In this document: positions 7,591 to 15,927 of the stretch, piece after piece
How the letters are laid out: every line of letters starts with the position of its first letter
Numbering within the stretch: the first letter of the stretch is position 1
DNA from: an uncultured Polyangiaceae bacterium
GTDB lineage: Bacteria; Myxococcota_A; Polyangia; Polyangiales; Houyiibacteriaceae
Length of the DNA stretch: 24,455 bases
Direction of reading: 5' to 3'
NCBI GenBank assembly: GCA_947259605.1
Contig: CAMYMX010000004.1
Location: 1 to 24,455 of the forward strand
Program-made: the position numbers and the translations under genes
The notes under the pieces: generated by a model
The model's input: the letters and a program-made list of their open reading frames with translations, nothing else
Database searches by the model: none
What the model was told of the DNA's origin: nothing

Positions 7591-8024
7591 CCGTTGCGGC
7601 GCGCCAGCAAGGCCTCGTAGGTGCGGTCGGGTTCGGCCTCGCGTTCGACCTCCAGGCCTGCGGCCTGCCAGCCCGGTTCCTGGAGCTGGCCGAAGGCGTC
7701 CCTCGCGCCTTCGTGCCCGGCCCGCTGGTCGACGACGTGCGCGAAGCCGCCCGCGAGCAAGGCCTCGGCCGCCCGAAGCGAGCGGTTGCCCGACCGGCAC
7801 CCGACCACCAGCTTGCTGCTTTTCGGAAACGCCGCGGCAACCACCGACATGAAGTCTCCGTTCGGGCGCATGCCCGACGGCGTCGCGTGCAGGAGCGGGA
7901 TGTTGTACGCGCCGGGCGCATGCCCTTCGTCGAATTCGGGAATCGAGCGGACGTCGAGGTACGCGTAGCCTTCGTCTTCGAGGAGTGCGGCGGCCTCCAG
8001 CGGTGAAACCCGTTTGACGGTCAT
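7587..8024 (-). CDS. Rhodanese-like domain protein (sulfurtransferase)
   Basis: A 145-aa single-domain rhodanese. The fold is marked by YLDVRSIPEFDEGHAPGA (22-39) and the active-site loop VVGCRSGNRS with persulfide-forming C76, followed by the helix SLRAAEALLAGGF. Six-residue CxxxxR[ST] loops suit sulfur substrates; here CRSGNRS fits that pattern. A ~25-residue acidic/basic tail follows the domain. It is the last gene of a minus-strand run (aminotransferase, ABC ATPase, rhodanese), 43 bp after the ATPase. Its stop overlaps the aldehyde dehydrogenase stop tail to tail. The sulfur acceptor is unknown. Confidence 0.93.
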   Translation of the reverse strand: MTVKRVSPLEAAALLEDEGYAYLDVRSIPEFDEGHAPGAYNIPLLHATPSGMRPNGDFMSVVAAAFPKSSKLVVGCRSGNRSLRAAEALLAGGFAHVVDQRAGHEGARDAFGQLQEPGWQAAGLEVEREAEPDRTYEALLARRNG

Positions 8025-8067
8025 GTTCTACTTCTAGGGAACATCGACTTCAGAGCAAGTCGGCCCC

Positions 8068-8997
8068 TCAGCCGGCCGCGTTTTTTAGGAACAGGTTCTC
8101 GAGCGACTCCCGCTCCGGGACCATCGCGTCGAGCCGAGCGCCCGCAGCGCTAGAGATTCGGAGGACCTCGTCGACCGCCTGCTGGCCGTCGACTTGCAGC
8201 GTGAGATGGCCGGCCCCTCCGTCGACGATCGTCCCCCGCGACGCGAGCGAATCTCTGAGCTTCTGCGAAGCGCGACTCAGTCGGATCTCGACGCGCCGAC
8301 CCGCGGACTCGAGCAGGTCGTGCACCTGGCCCTCCGACGTGATTTCGCCCTGCTGCATGATCACGACCCGGTCGCAGAGGAGCTCGACGTCGCTCAGAAT
8401 GTGGCTCGTGAACAGGAGCGTTTTTCCGCGCTCGCGCTGTTCGAGCAGGAGGTCGCGCACCTCTTTGCGGCCGATCGGGTCGAGCCCGCTCATCGGCTCA
8501 TCGAGCACCAAGAGCTCCGGATCGTGCAAGAGCGCCTGCGCGAGCCCGATTCGTTGCATCATGCCCTTCGAGAACTTGCCGATCGGCCGATCCGCAGCGT
8601 GCCGGAGGCCGACCTTGTCGATCATCTCTTCGGATCGTGCGCGGCGTTCGCGCTTCGTGAGGCCGACGAGCCGACCGCACAGGTCCAGGAACTCGGTCGG
8701 CTTGAGGTATTGATAGACGTAAGGGTTCTCCGGCATGTAGCCCACGCGCATCGCCGCCTCACGGTCGCCGGACGGGCGCCCAAAAATTCGGATCTCACCT
8801 TTGGTGGGAAAGATCAAACGAAGAATCGACTTAATGGTGGTGGTCTTGCCCGCGCCATTGGGCCCGAGCAGTCCAAATATTTCACCGCGCTTCACCGAGA
8901 AGCTCGTCCCGCGCACCGCGTCCACGCGCTTACGGAAAAAGCCGATGTGGAAAGTCTTGTAGAGGCCGCTCACCTCGAGCACGAAGTCGTCACTCAT
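8068..8997 (-). CDS. ABC transporter ATP-binding protein, ABC-2/GldA-like, no permease nearby
   Basis: A 309-aa nucleotide-binding subunit. Walker A is GPNGAGKT (45-52), the Q-loop region reads GYMPENPYVYQYL (Glu instead of Gln, common in this subfamily), the signature is FSKGMMQRI (142-150), Walker B LLVLDEP (162-168), D-loop SGLD, and H-loop H199. The C-terminal ~80 residues form the regulatory extension seen in gliding-type/ABC-2 exporters. It should power export with an ABC-2 membrane subunit, but neither neighbour encodes one. I chose the ATG at 8997 (MSDDFVLEVS) over the upstream ATG at 9018, because this N-terminus is usual and its ATGAGTGA makes an 8-bp overlap with the stop of the aminotransferase, which suggests translational coupling. 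Confidence 0.93.
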   Translation of the reverse strand: MSDDFVLEVSGLYKTFHIGFFRKRVDAVRGTSFSVKRGEIFGLLGPNGAGKTTTIKSILRLIFPTKGEIRIFGRPSGDREAAMRVGYMPENPYVYQYLKPTEFLDLCGRLVGLTKRERRARSEEMIDKVGLRHAADRPIGKFSKGMMQRIGLAQALLHDPELLVLDEPMSGLDPIGRKEVRDLLLEQRERGKTLLFTSHILSDVELLCDRVVIMQQGEITSEGQVHDLLESAGRRVEIRLSRASQKLRDSLASRGTIVDGGAGHLTLQVDGQQAVDEVLRISSAAGARLDAMVPERESLENLFLKNAAG

Positions 8998-10057
8998 TGA
9001 GCACTCCAAAAAGGGCATGGACCACTTCCTCGACTTCGGCGTTCTTCATCTGCGGATAGAGCGGAAGCGCCATGCCGCGCGTGGCGAGGTGCTCGGCAAT
9101 CGGCAGCGATGCGTCGCTCCCAGCAAAGCTGCCGAGCTTGTGAATTGCGAAGGAGAGGACTCCGGCTTCGACGCCCTTCTCGTGAAGCTTCTCGCATACC
9201 GACTTGCGAGCGAATCCTTGCGGAAGGATGGCTCCAAACGTCTGATAGTTCGACTCCGCGCCGTCTGCGGTGTGCTGAACGTCGAGCACGCCGTCCAATG
9301 CCTTCGCGTAGAGCGCTGCGAGCTCGCGCCTTCGTCCGAGAATCTCGTCGAGCCGTCGCAGCTGTGCGAGCCCCAGTGCGGCGGCGATCTCGGTCATGCG
9401 CGCGTTTCCGGCAGCCACGACGAACTCTCCGCCGAGCTGTCCGTGGTTGCGCAGCGTTCGCAGCTTGTCGGCGATGTCATCGTCGTCGGTGAGGCACATC
9501 CCACCTTCGCCTGTGGTCAGAACCTTTCGCGGATGAAAGCTAAGACAAGATACGACGCCGAGGCTGCCACAGGGGCCGGTCGCGAAGCGGCTACCGAGCG
9601 CGCACGCAGCGTCTTCGACGATTGGCAGTGAGCCTAGCGCGTCCCGAATCTCCTCAGCGCGTGCCGGGTTCCCGAACTGATCGATGACGATGGCGACCTT
9701 GGTGCTGCCGCTCCGCGCTTCGCGGAACGCCTCTGCGCGGCTATTCCACTCGCCCGGATCGACGTCGATGAAGCGCACTTTGGCCCCGGCCACGCGAATT
9801 GCATGCGCCGGGCTCGGCCAGCTGAGCGCGGGGCACAGGACGTCGTCTCCCGGGCCGACTTGCAGCGTCTTGAGCGTGAGCTGAAGCGCGGACGTGCCAC
9901 TGGACACGGCGACCCCGTGCCGGCGGCCGAGCAGCGCGGCGACGGCCTGCTCGAATCGCTCGACCAAGGCGCCTTGGACGAGCTGTCCAGACTCCAACAC
10001 GGCGGTGACAGCGCGGCGTTCGTCCTCACCGATCCATGGCTTTGCTAGGCGAATCAA
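8990..10057 (-). CDS. DegT/DnrJ/EryC1/StrS-family PLP-dependent aminotransferase
   Basis: A 355-aa fold-type I aminotransferase of the kind that makes amino sugars from keto-sugar nucleotides. Seen: the N-terminal LAKPWIGEDERRAV, the cofactor-phosphate loop VSSGTSALQL (51-60), the aspartate that pairs with the pyridine nitrogen in VEDAACALG (D149), and the internal aldimine lysine in SFHPRKVLTTGEGG (K178). It is first in a minus-strand run with the ABC ATPase. An amino-sugar role suggests surface polysaccharide or glycan modification, but no glycosyltransferase or sugar epimerase lies in the window, so the substrate is open. Its 5' end overlaps the longest version of the divergent small gene that begins at 10036. 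Confidence 0.92.
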   Translation of the reverse strand: MIRLAKPWIGEDERRAVTAVLESGQLVQGALVERFEQAVAALLGRRHGVAVSSGTSALQLTLKTLQVGPGDDVLCPALSWPSPAHAIRVAGAKVRFIDVDPGEWNSRAEAFREARSGSTKVAIVIDQFGNPARAEEIRDALGSLPIVEDAACALGSRFATGPCGSLGVVSCLSFHPRKVLTTGEGGMCLTDDDDIADKLRTLRNHGQLGGEFVVAAGNARMTEIAAALGLAQLRRLDEILGRRRELAALYAKALDGVLDVQHTADGAESNYQTFGAILPQGFARKSVCEKLHEKGVEAGVLSFAIHKLGSFAGSDASLPIAEHLATRGMALPLYPQMKNAEVEEVVHALFGVLNE

Positions 10058-10443
10058 GGTCCGGACATCTTACCAAATCCGTCGCCCAAACCACCAGATT
10101 GCGGGGTCGGGCCCAGGGCCGCACCCTTGAAGCCGTGGACCTCGCGCTTCAGCTCGACGCCCTGGAACGAGCTTTGACGCGCTTGGGGATACGCCTGCTC
10201 GAAGAAGAGCTCCCCGAGGAGGCCCACGTCGACGGCGGGCTCTGCAGGGTACGGGGGGAAACGCTGCTCTACGTGTCTCCTAGTGCTCCACCCTGGCGCC
10301 GGGCCGAGGTGCTGCTCGATGCGCTCCGCCGCCTGCCCCATCAGGTGATCTGGCTCCCTCCCGAGATCCGCCGGCTACTGTCGAGCGATGATTTCTGCGA
10401 CAAGTCGCATCGGCTGTTACGCTTGAAGGACGAGGAAGCATAG
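10036..10443 (+). CDS. Small conserved-looking protein of unknown function, coupled to the lipase
   Basis: Up to 135 aa; I do not recognise a named domain. The core (from about residue 34) begins with a helix DLALQLDALERALTRLG and continues with GGLCRVRGETLLYVSPSAP, then a helix and HQVIWLPPEIRRLL. That looks like a small folded alpha/beta protein and not a shadow frame. Its TAG (10441-10443) overlaps by one base the GTG start of the patatin gene, whose ribosome site lies in this gene's last codons, so co-translation is likely. The start is uncertain: ATG 10036 overlaps the divergent aminotransferase by 22 bp, and TTG 10099 or GTG 10135 would leave room for a promoter. I think one of the later starts is more likely, and give the longest frame. 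Confidence 0.65.
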   Translation: MALLGESRSGHLTKSVAQTTRLRGRAQGRTLEAVDLALQLDALERALTRLGIRLLEEELPEEAHVDGGLCRVRGETLLYVSPSAPPWRRAEVLLDALRRLPHQVIWLPPEIRRLLSSDDFCDKSHRLLRLKDEEA

Positions 10444-11690
10444 TGGGTGGTCTTGGCTTGATACTTTCGGGAGGTGGTGCGCGAGGAGCGTACGAGGTTG
10501 GGGTTCTCCAATACATCTTCAGCGAGTTCCTCGACACCAACGGGAAAGGGCCGAAGGTCGACCTGATCTCCGGTACCAGCGTCGGCGCCGTCAACGGCGC
10601 TTTCGTCGCCTCTGCCATCGGCGACGTGCCCACCGGGGTGAAGCAGCTCGTTTCCATTTGGACCGGTCTCGAGCTGCCTCACGTGCTTGGGTTTGGTCTG
10701 CGTCAAGCCGCAGGCCTTTATCGCGTGCTACTCGGTGGCTCCGGCCAGGCGCGCGGTGTCTTCGACCCCGCCCCGCTCTCCGCTCTCGTAGGACGCAACG
10801 TTCACTGGCGGCGGCTCAGGCAGAACATTCGGAGCGGCGCGCTTCGAGCGCTCACGGTGAGCACCACGCACGTCGGAACCGGGCAACCCGTGATTTTCGT
10901 CGACGCGGCTCCGGGCGTTGGAATTCCCGACAGCCTGGGCCTTCACGCATTGGTCCGACGCGCTCGGATCGGCCAGCACCACGTGCTCGCGTCCGCCGCG
11001 ATTCCGCTCATCTTTCCTCCGGTCGAAATCGGCGACGAGATCCATTGCGACGGGGGTCTTCGTCTCAACACGCCGATGGGGCCTTCGGTGCATCTCGGCA
11101 TGAACCGTTTGCTCGTCATCGGCCTCTCGACGCCGCACTCGGCCGACCGGCGCGCCGTCAAAGACGGAAAGTACCCGGGCGCAACGTTCATGCTCGGAAA
11201 GGTGCTCAACGCCTTCCTCCTCGACCACGTGAACACCGATCTCCTCGAGGTCCAGCGAATCAACGACTTCCTTCGGGACGGCGTGCGCGCCTACGGCCCG
11301 GAGTTCCTCGATCGCATCAACGAAGCCGCCACGGCGCGTGGTGCCTTGGCGAAGCGCCGCCTGCTCAGCTCCTTGGTTCTTCGTCCGACGGTCGACATTG
11401 GACAAGTCGCTTCGGAGTACCTCGCCTCCAACCGTGTCCGCTTCGGGAAGAGCCTCGGGCGTGCGTTCATCAGCATGCTCGATGTCGGCGCCGGAGCCGA
11501 AGCCGACTTGGCCAGCTACCTCCTGTTCGACGGCGGATTCGCGCAGACCCTGATCGAGATGGGCCGGCGCGACGCACACGCCAAGCGAGACGAAATCGAG
11601 GCCTTTCTCTTCGAGGACCCCGATTCGATCCTCGCCCCCGCGCCAACTGTGGGATCGATGGCACATTCAGCTTCCAAGCCCCCGGAATAG
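10443..11690 (+). CDS. Patatin-like phospholipase / lipid acyl hydrolase
   Basis: A 415-aa protein with the Ser-Asp dyad of patatins: oxyanion loop SGGGARGAYEVGV (9-21), nucleophile elbow GTSVGAVNG (S46), and the aspartate in CDGGLRLNTPMGP (D203, DGG). Patatins hydrolyse acyl chains of phospholipids or other lipids. The C-terminal ~150 residues follow the catalytic domain and have no motif I can name. There is no signal peptide, so a cytosolic or membrane-surface role is likely. The start is GTG 10443, supported by GAGGAA about 7-8 nt upstream and by overlap with the stop of the preceding small gene. Confidence 0.93.
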   Translation: MGGLGLILSGGGARGAYEVGVLQYIFSEFLDTNGKGPKVDLISGTSVGAVNGAFVASAIGDVPTGVKQLVSIWTGLELPHVLGFGLRQAAGLYRVLLGGSGQARGVFDPAPLSALVGRNVHWRRLRQNIRSGALRALTVSTTHVGTGQPVIFVDAAPGVGIPDSLGLHALVRRARIGQHHVLASAAIPLIFPPVEIGDEIHCDGGLRLNTPMGPSVHLGMNRLLVIGLSTPHSADRRAVKDGKYPGATFMLGKVLNAFLLDHVNTDLLEVQRINDFLRDGVRAYGPEFLDRINEAATARGALAKRRLLSSLVLRPTVDIGQVASEYLASNRVRFGKSLGRAFISMLDVGAGAEADLASYLLFDGGFAQTLIEMGRRDAHAKRDEIEAFLFEDPDSILAPAPTVGSMAHSASKPPE

Positions 11691-11735
11691 CGGATGGTTC
11701 GGGCGATAAACGGACTGTGGACAAAGAGTGGAAAC

Positions 11736-11768
11736 CTGACGGCTGCGTCAGTGCTATTGTAATATTTT
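11736..11768 (+). terminator. Weak terminator-like hairpin after the lipase gene
   Basis: CTGACG-GCTG-CGTCAG is a perfect 6-bp stem with a 4-nt loop, 45 bp past the lipase stop. It is followed by an A+T-rich stretch ending in TATTTT. The T run is not immediately adjacent to the stem, so efficiency is doubtful. The same A+T-rich stretch (11755-11790) may carry the promoter of the MoxR operon, but I could not fit convincing hexamers. Confidence 0.3.
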
Positions 11769-11800
11769 ACCCATAACGTTGGGTGTGATAGGCTCCAAAA

Positions 11801-12766
11801 GTGGCTCAACCAAGCGTCGCGCACATCTCTGAGAACGCGACCCAGCTGTCTCAGCGCCTCGTTCAGAACATCGCGCTGGTCGTTCGGGGCAAAGAAGAGG
11901 TCATCAAGCTGTCGGTCGTCTCGCTCTTGGCGCGCGGGCACCTCCTGCTCGAGGACGTGCCGGGTGTTGGAAAGACGACCTTGGCGCGCGCCCTGGCAGC
12001 CTCGGTCGGCGTGACGTTTCGACGCCTTCAATGCACCTCGGACCTCATGCCGACCGATGTCCTCGGCGGCAACGTGTTCAACCAATCCAAGAGCACCTTC
12101 GAGTTTCGGCCCGGCCCGATTTTCACGCAGGTACTGCTCGCCGACGAGGTCAATCGAACGACGCCGAAGACGCAGAGTGCGCTTCTCGAAGCGATGGACG
12201 AACGGCAGGTCTCGATCGACGGCGACACTCATAACCTCGAAGAGCCCTTCTTCGTGGTCGCGACGCAGAACCCACAGGAGTTTTACGGGACGTACCCACT
12301 GCCCGAGTCACAGCTCGACCGATTTCTCATTCGGCTCAGCGTGGGTTACCCGCCGCCCGGCGTCGAGCGAGAGGTGCTCACCCGTCGCGGCGCTGACCCG
12401 GTCGGACAGCTCAATGCGACGATGAGCGCAAACGAGCTTCGGCACGTTCAGCAGGCAGTCGACTCGGTGCGCGTCGACGACTCTGTCCTCGACTACCTTC
12501 ATCGAATCGTCATCGCGACGCGAAACACGCCGCTTCTGTCGGTCGGCGTTTCCACTCGAGGCGCGCTCGGTTTCGAGCGCGCGGCGCGTGCGCGGGCACT
12601 CGTCGAAGGTCGCTCCTTCGTGCTTCCCGACGACGTCAAGGTGCTCGCCGGCCCCGTCCTGGCCCACCGCGTGAAGGTCAGCGGCGGCATGGGTGGAGCA
12701 GCGGTTCGCGATGATGCACAGCGCGTCATTCGCGAGCTTCTCACCGTCGTCTCTGTTCCCCTCTGA
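11801..12766 (+). CDS. MoxR-family AAA+ ATPase
   Basis: A 321-aa AAA+ ATPase. Walker A is DVPGVGKTT (52-60), Walker B VLLADEVNR (111-119), sensor 1 is N157 in VATQNPQE, and PLPESQLDRF (166-175) holds the arginine-rich region typical of MoxR. MoxR ATPases act as chaperone-like factors in maturing partner proteins, often those encoded by adjacent DUF58 genes. Start is GTG at 11801, with no clear Shine-Dalgarno. It opens a three-gene operon with the DUF58 gene 12 bp downstream. Confidence 0.95.
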   Translation: MAQPSVAHISENATQLSQRLVQNIALVVRGKEEVIKLSVVSLLARGHLLLEDVPGVGKTTLARALAASVGVTFRRLQCTSDLMPTDVLGGNVFNQSKSTFEFRPGPIFTQVLLADEVNRTTPKTQSALLEAMDERQVSIDGDTHNLEEPFFVVATQNPQEFYGTYPLPESQLDRFLIRLSVGYPPPGVEREVLTRRGADPVGQLNATMSANELRHVQQAVDSVRVDDSVLDYLHRIVIATRNTPLLSVGVSTRGALGFERAARARALVEGRSFVLPDDVKVLAGPVLAHRVKVSGGMGGAAVRDDAQRVIRELLTVVSVPL

Positions 12767-12778
12767 TCGGGCCGGTCG

Positions 12779-13768
12779 ATGCGGATCTTTCGGCGAAAGC
12801 GGAGCAGGCGAAAGTTTAGACTGACGCGCGAGGGGCGTGCGTTCCTGTTCGTGACTGTGGGCGTGGGTCTCGCTGCCGTGAACACGGCGAATAACCTCCT
12901 CTACCTGGTGCTCGGCCTGCTTCTCAGCCTGCTTCTAGTGAGCGGTGTCCTCAGCGACCTCGCGCTCTGGAAGCTCCAGATCAAGCGTAATCTGCCCGCT
13001 CGGCTCTTCGCCGGGCGGCGCTCGCTCATCGACATCGCCCTGCTGAATGAAAAGCGCTGGCTCTCGAGCGTGTCGGTTGAAGCGATTGATGAGATCGACG
13101 GCGTCGACACGGAGGCCGCGCGGTTCGTTCGGGTTGCGCCCGGAAAGACCGAGGTCGGGAGCTATCGCTTCGAGTCGCCGCGCCGCGGGCTTTTCGAGCT
13201 CGGCACGGTGCGGGTGCTCACCCGCTATCCGTTCGGCCTGATCGAAAAAGGCTACACCATCTTCCTGCCGGACGAGATCGTCGTCTATCCGCAGCTGCTC
13301 GAGCACGTCGCCGCGCCGGCCCTCCGCCCGATGCAAGGCGATGCAGCGCCCATTCACCAAACCGGCCGCGGCAGCGAGTTTGCGGGCAGCGTGCGCTTCT
13401 ACCGTGAGGGTGACGAAGCCCGAGACATTCACTGGAAACGAACCGCAAGCCGAGGCCAGCTCGTCGTTCGTGAGCACGAGCAGGAATCGAGCGCGCTGGT
13501 CACGCTCACTGTCGACAACCTCGTTCCCTCCGGTCTCGACGACGAAGCAGCATGGCGGGAGCGATTTGAAACCTCGGTTTCCGAGGTCGCGACCCTGGCT
13601 TCGGTCTATCTCGCGCAGGGCATTTCGGTGCAAGTCCAGTCGAGCAATAGCGTCTCGCCCCTGGTTCCCGGCGGCACTCCGCCGGACCCCATCTGGCACT
13701 TTCTCGCGCTGCTCGCGCCCGCCCACGCCGCCGCCTTCCGCAGCAACCCCAAGAGGCACGCGGCATGA
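12779..13768 (+). CDS. DUF58 domain membrane protein
   Basis: A 329-aa protein with a basic N-terminus (RIFRRKRSRRKFR), two closely spaced hydrophobic helices (~21-37 and 39-58), and the DUF58 core motif between residues ~196 and 236 (GRGSEFAGSVRFYREGD, then RDIHWKRTASRGQLVV). DUF58 proteins are vWA-related and regularly pair with MoxR ATPases; their molecular role is not well defined. The stop overlaps the next gene in ATGA (13765-13768), so translation is probably coupled. Confidence 0.93.
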   Translation: MRIFRRKRSRRKFRLTREGRAFLFVTVGVGLAAVNTANNLLYLVLGLLLSLLLVSGVLSDLALWKLQIKRNLPARLFAGRRSLIDIALLNEKRWLSSVSVEAIDEIDGVDTEAARFVRVAPGKTEVGSYRFESPRRGLFELGTVRVLTRYPFGLIEKGYTIFLPDEIVVYPQLLEHVAAPALRPMQGDAAPIHQTGRGSEFAGSVRFYREGDEARDIHWKRTASRGQLVVREHEQESSALVTLTVDNLVPSGLDDEAAWRERFETSVSEVATLASVYLAQGISVQVQSSNSVSPLVPGGTPPDPIWHFLALLAPAHAAAFRSNPKRHAA

Positions 13769-15927
13769 GATTTGGCTTGGCCCACAAGCTGGTCACCTAC
13801 CTCTTTGCGGCCCTCGGCCTCATGGCCCTCTTGCTCGGCACGACGTTCAGCCCGCTCGAGGCAACGCTCGTCGTCGTCGCGTTCGCGGCCAGCTGGTTTG
13901 CCGAGCCGCCGCTCCTCGACCGCCCGGGCTACTCGCGCTTCTGGAACATCGCGGCCGTCGTGGTGCTCATCCTTCAAATCGCTCGCGCAATGGCCGGAGA
14001 GCCGATCCTGTCGGTTGGTGTGCAGTACGCCGCATTTCTTCAGATCTCGCGTCTCTCGCATCGCAAGACCGCCGCGGACTACCAGCAGATCGCGATCCTC
14101 GGTTTCTTGCACCTGATCGCGGGCACCGTATTTTCGACCGGCCTCGATTATGCCGTCGTCTTCTTTGGCTTCGTCATCGTAATGCCCTGGATGCTCGCGC
14201 TCACCCATCTGCGAAAAGAGCTCGACACTGCCCACGGCGCTGATAGCCCCGTGCTGCGGGGTGAGCTCCAAAGTAGAAAGCTCGCGACCGCCGCGTTCTT
14301 CGGAGGCACGACGCTTCTCGCGGTTCCACTCTTCATCTTGACCGCGGCCATGTTCTTCGCGTTTCCGCGCGTTGGCTTTGGGTTCCTTTCCAACCTGGGC
14401 GTGCGCACACAGTCGGTGGCCGGCTTCGGTGACGACGTCGAGCTCGGCGGCTTCGGCACGATTCGCGACGACCCTACCGTCGTCATGCGGGTCAAACCCA
14501 AGAACCGGCCCGACCCACCGCCGCGCACGCTCGACCTACGCCTCCGTGGCACTTCCTTCGACCGCTACAGCCAGGGGCGTTGGTCGCGTTCGCCCATTGC
14601 AGGCGAAGACCTGCCACGCCTCCAAGACGCGTACATCGTTTTCCGTCCTCCAAAGCCGGAAGACCGAGAGTACGAGATCATACTCGACCCGATGGAAGAA
14701 GCGGTTCTATTTCTGCCCGAGGGGACCGTATCCCTCCAGCTTGCGCCGACGGTTCGCGCCGGCCGCAACCGACATCGGCGCGTCACGCGCTCGCCGGGGC
14801 TCGATGTGCGCTACAAGGGCCACGTCCAGGGCCCTCTGACCTACAAGGCCTTCGCCAAGGCCAAGTCGCGTGGCTTCCCCGAGGACATCCCGAAGCGTCT
14901 TCGCAGCCGCTACCTCGAGGTTCCTTCTGGCTACGACCGAGTCGAAGCATTGGCCCGAGAAGTCGTGAACGGCGTCTCCAACCCATACGCCCAAGCGCAG
15001 TTCGTCGAGCGCTACCTGCGCGGCGGCGGCAAGTACCGCTACACCCTCGAGCAGCCCGACACTGAAGGCAAGGATCCGCTTCAGGTCTTCCTGTTCGAGG
15101 CCAAGGCAGGGCACTGCGAGTACTTCTCGACTGCGATGGCCATCATGATGCGGTCCCTCGGACTGCCGGCGCGCAACGTGACCGGCTTCCTCGGCGCTGA
15201 CTACAACCCTTACGGCGACTACTACGCCGTTCGCAACGGACACGCGCACAGCTGGGTGGAAGTGTTCATCGAAGGTCGCTGGGTCACGTTCGACCCGACG
15301 CCGGCCTCCGGCCAAGTCTTTGCGGCGCCGTCCGGCTTGGCCGTGAAGATGAGGCAGGTCATCGACGCAATGCGCGTCCGCTGGGCGGAGTACGTCGTCG
15401 AGTACAACATTCGCGACCAGGCCAAAGCGCTACACGGCCTCGCCGCATGGTATCGATCTCTGCGCGGAAATCGCGGCGCAAAGCAGTTCGGGGCAAACGG
15501 TCAGTCGACCGGCCAAAGCGAGTTTGGGCCGATTCCGTTCCGTCCTGACTGGCGCTGGTTCATTGCCATCATGAGCGTCTTTGGCCTTGGCGTCCTGCTG
15601 GTTCGATGGCGCCGAAAACACCGGCGCCAAACCCGTGCGGGGCGGCAGCTCGACCCCAACCGCGACCGAGCCGTTCGGCTCTACCTTTCACTCGAGAGCA
15701 GCCTTCGAAGCGCCGGCCAAGCGCGCCCGCCGGATGTCACCCCAATCGAGCACGCCGAAGAGCTCGACCGCGCAGGTTTCGCCGCGGCCGATGAAGTTCG
15801 CGAGGTCACCGATGCGTACCTTGCGGCGCGCTTCGGCGATTCGACTTTGCCATTGCACGACTACCAGCGGCTTCGCCAACTGACCCGCGGCGTTCGAACC
15901 AAGGCGCGGCGCGCTCCTACTTCGTGA
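13765..15927 (+). CDS. TgpA-like transglutaminase-fold membrane protein (DUF3488/transglutaminase core)
   Basis: A 720-aa protein. About five or six N-terminal membrane helices (to ~residue 200) are followed by an extracytoplasmic region with a transglutaminase/papain-like core: C451 in KAGHCEYFSTAMAIMMRSLG, H495 in NGHAHSWVEVF, and D510 in WVTFDPTP. A further helix at ~597-614 returns the C-terminus to the cytosol, where a helical region like that of DUF4129 follows. All three catalytic residues are present. Family members such as TgpA act at the envelope, but the substrate is unknown. It is the last gene of the MoxR-DUF58-TgpA operon. Its end overlaps the convergent kinase gene by 11 bp. 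Confidence 0.94.
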   Translation: MRFGLAHKLVTYLFAALGLMALLLGTTFSPLEATLVVVAFAASWFAEPPLLDRPGYSRFWNIAAVVVLILQIARAMAGEPILSVGVQYAAFLQISRLSHRKTAADYQQIAILGFLHLIAGTVFSTGLDYAVVFFGFVIVMPWMLALTHLRKELDTAHGADSPVLRGELQSRKLATAAFFGGTTLLAVPLFILTAAMFFAFPRVGFGFLSNLGVRTQSVAGFGDDVELGGFGTIRDDPTVVMRVKPKNRPDPPPRTLDLRLRGTSFDRYSQGRWSRSPIAGEDLPRLQDAYIVFRPPKPEDREYEIILDPMEEAVLFLPEGTVSLQLAPTVRAGRNRHRRVTRSPGLDVRYKGHVQGPLTYKAFAKAKSRGFPEDIPKRLRSRYLEVPSGYDRVEALAREVVNGVSNPYAQAQFVERYLRGGGKYRYTLEQPDTEGKDPLQVFLFEAKAGHCEYFSTAMAIMMRSLGLPARNVTGFLGADYNPYGDYYAVRNGHAHSWVEVFIEGRWVTFDPTPASGQVFAAPSGLAVKMRQVIDAMRVRWAEYVVEYNIRDQAKALHGLAAWYRSLRGNRGAKQFGANGQSTGQSEFGPIPFRPDWRWFIAIMSVFGLGVLLVRWRRKHRRQTRAGRQLDPNRDRAVRLYLSLESSLRSAGQARPPDVTPIEHAEELDRAGFAAADEVREVTDAYLAARFGDSTLPLHDYQRLRQLTRGVRTKARRAPTS

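Noticed and set aside
6361..7800. 479-aa minus-strand open frame across the aldehyde dehydrogenase gene
   Set aside because: Arg/Gly/Asp-rich low-information sequence, antisense to an enzyme with an intact catalytic Cys and Glu.
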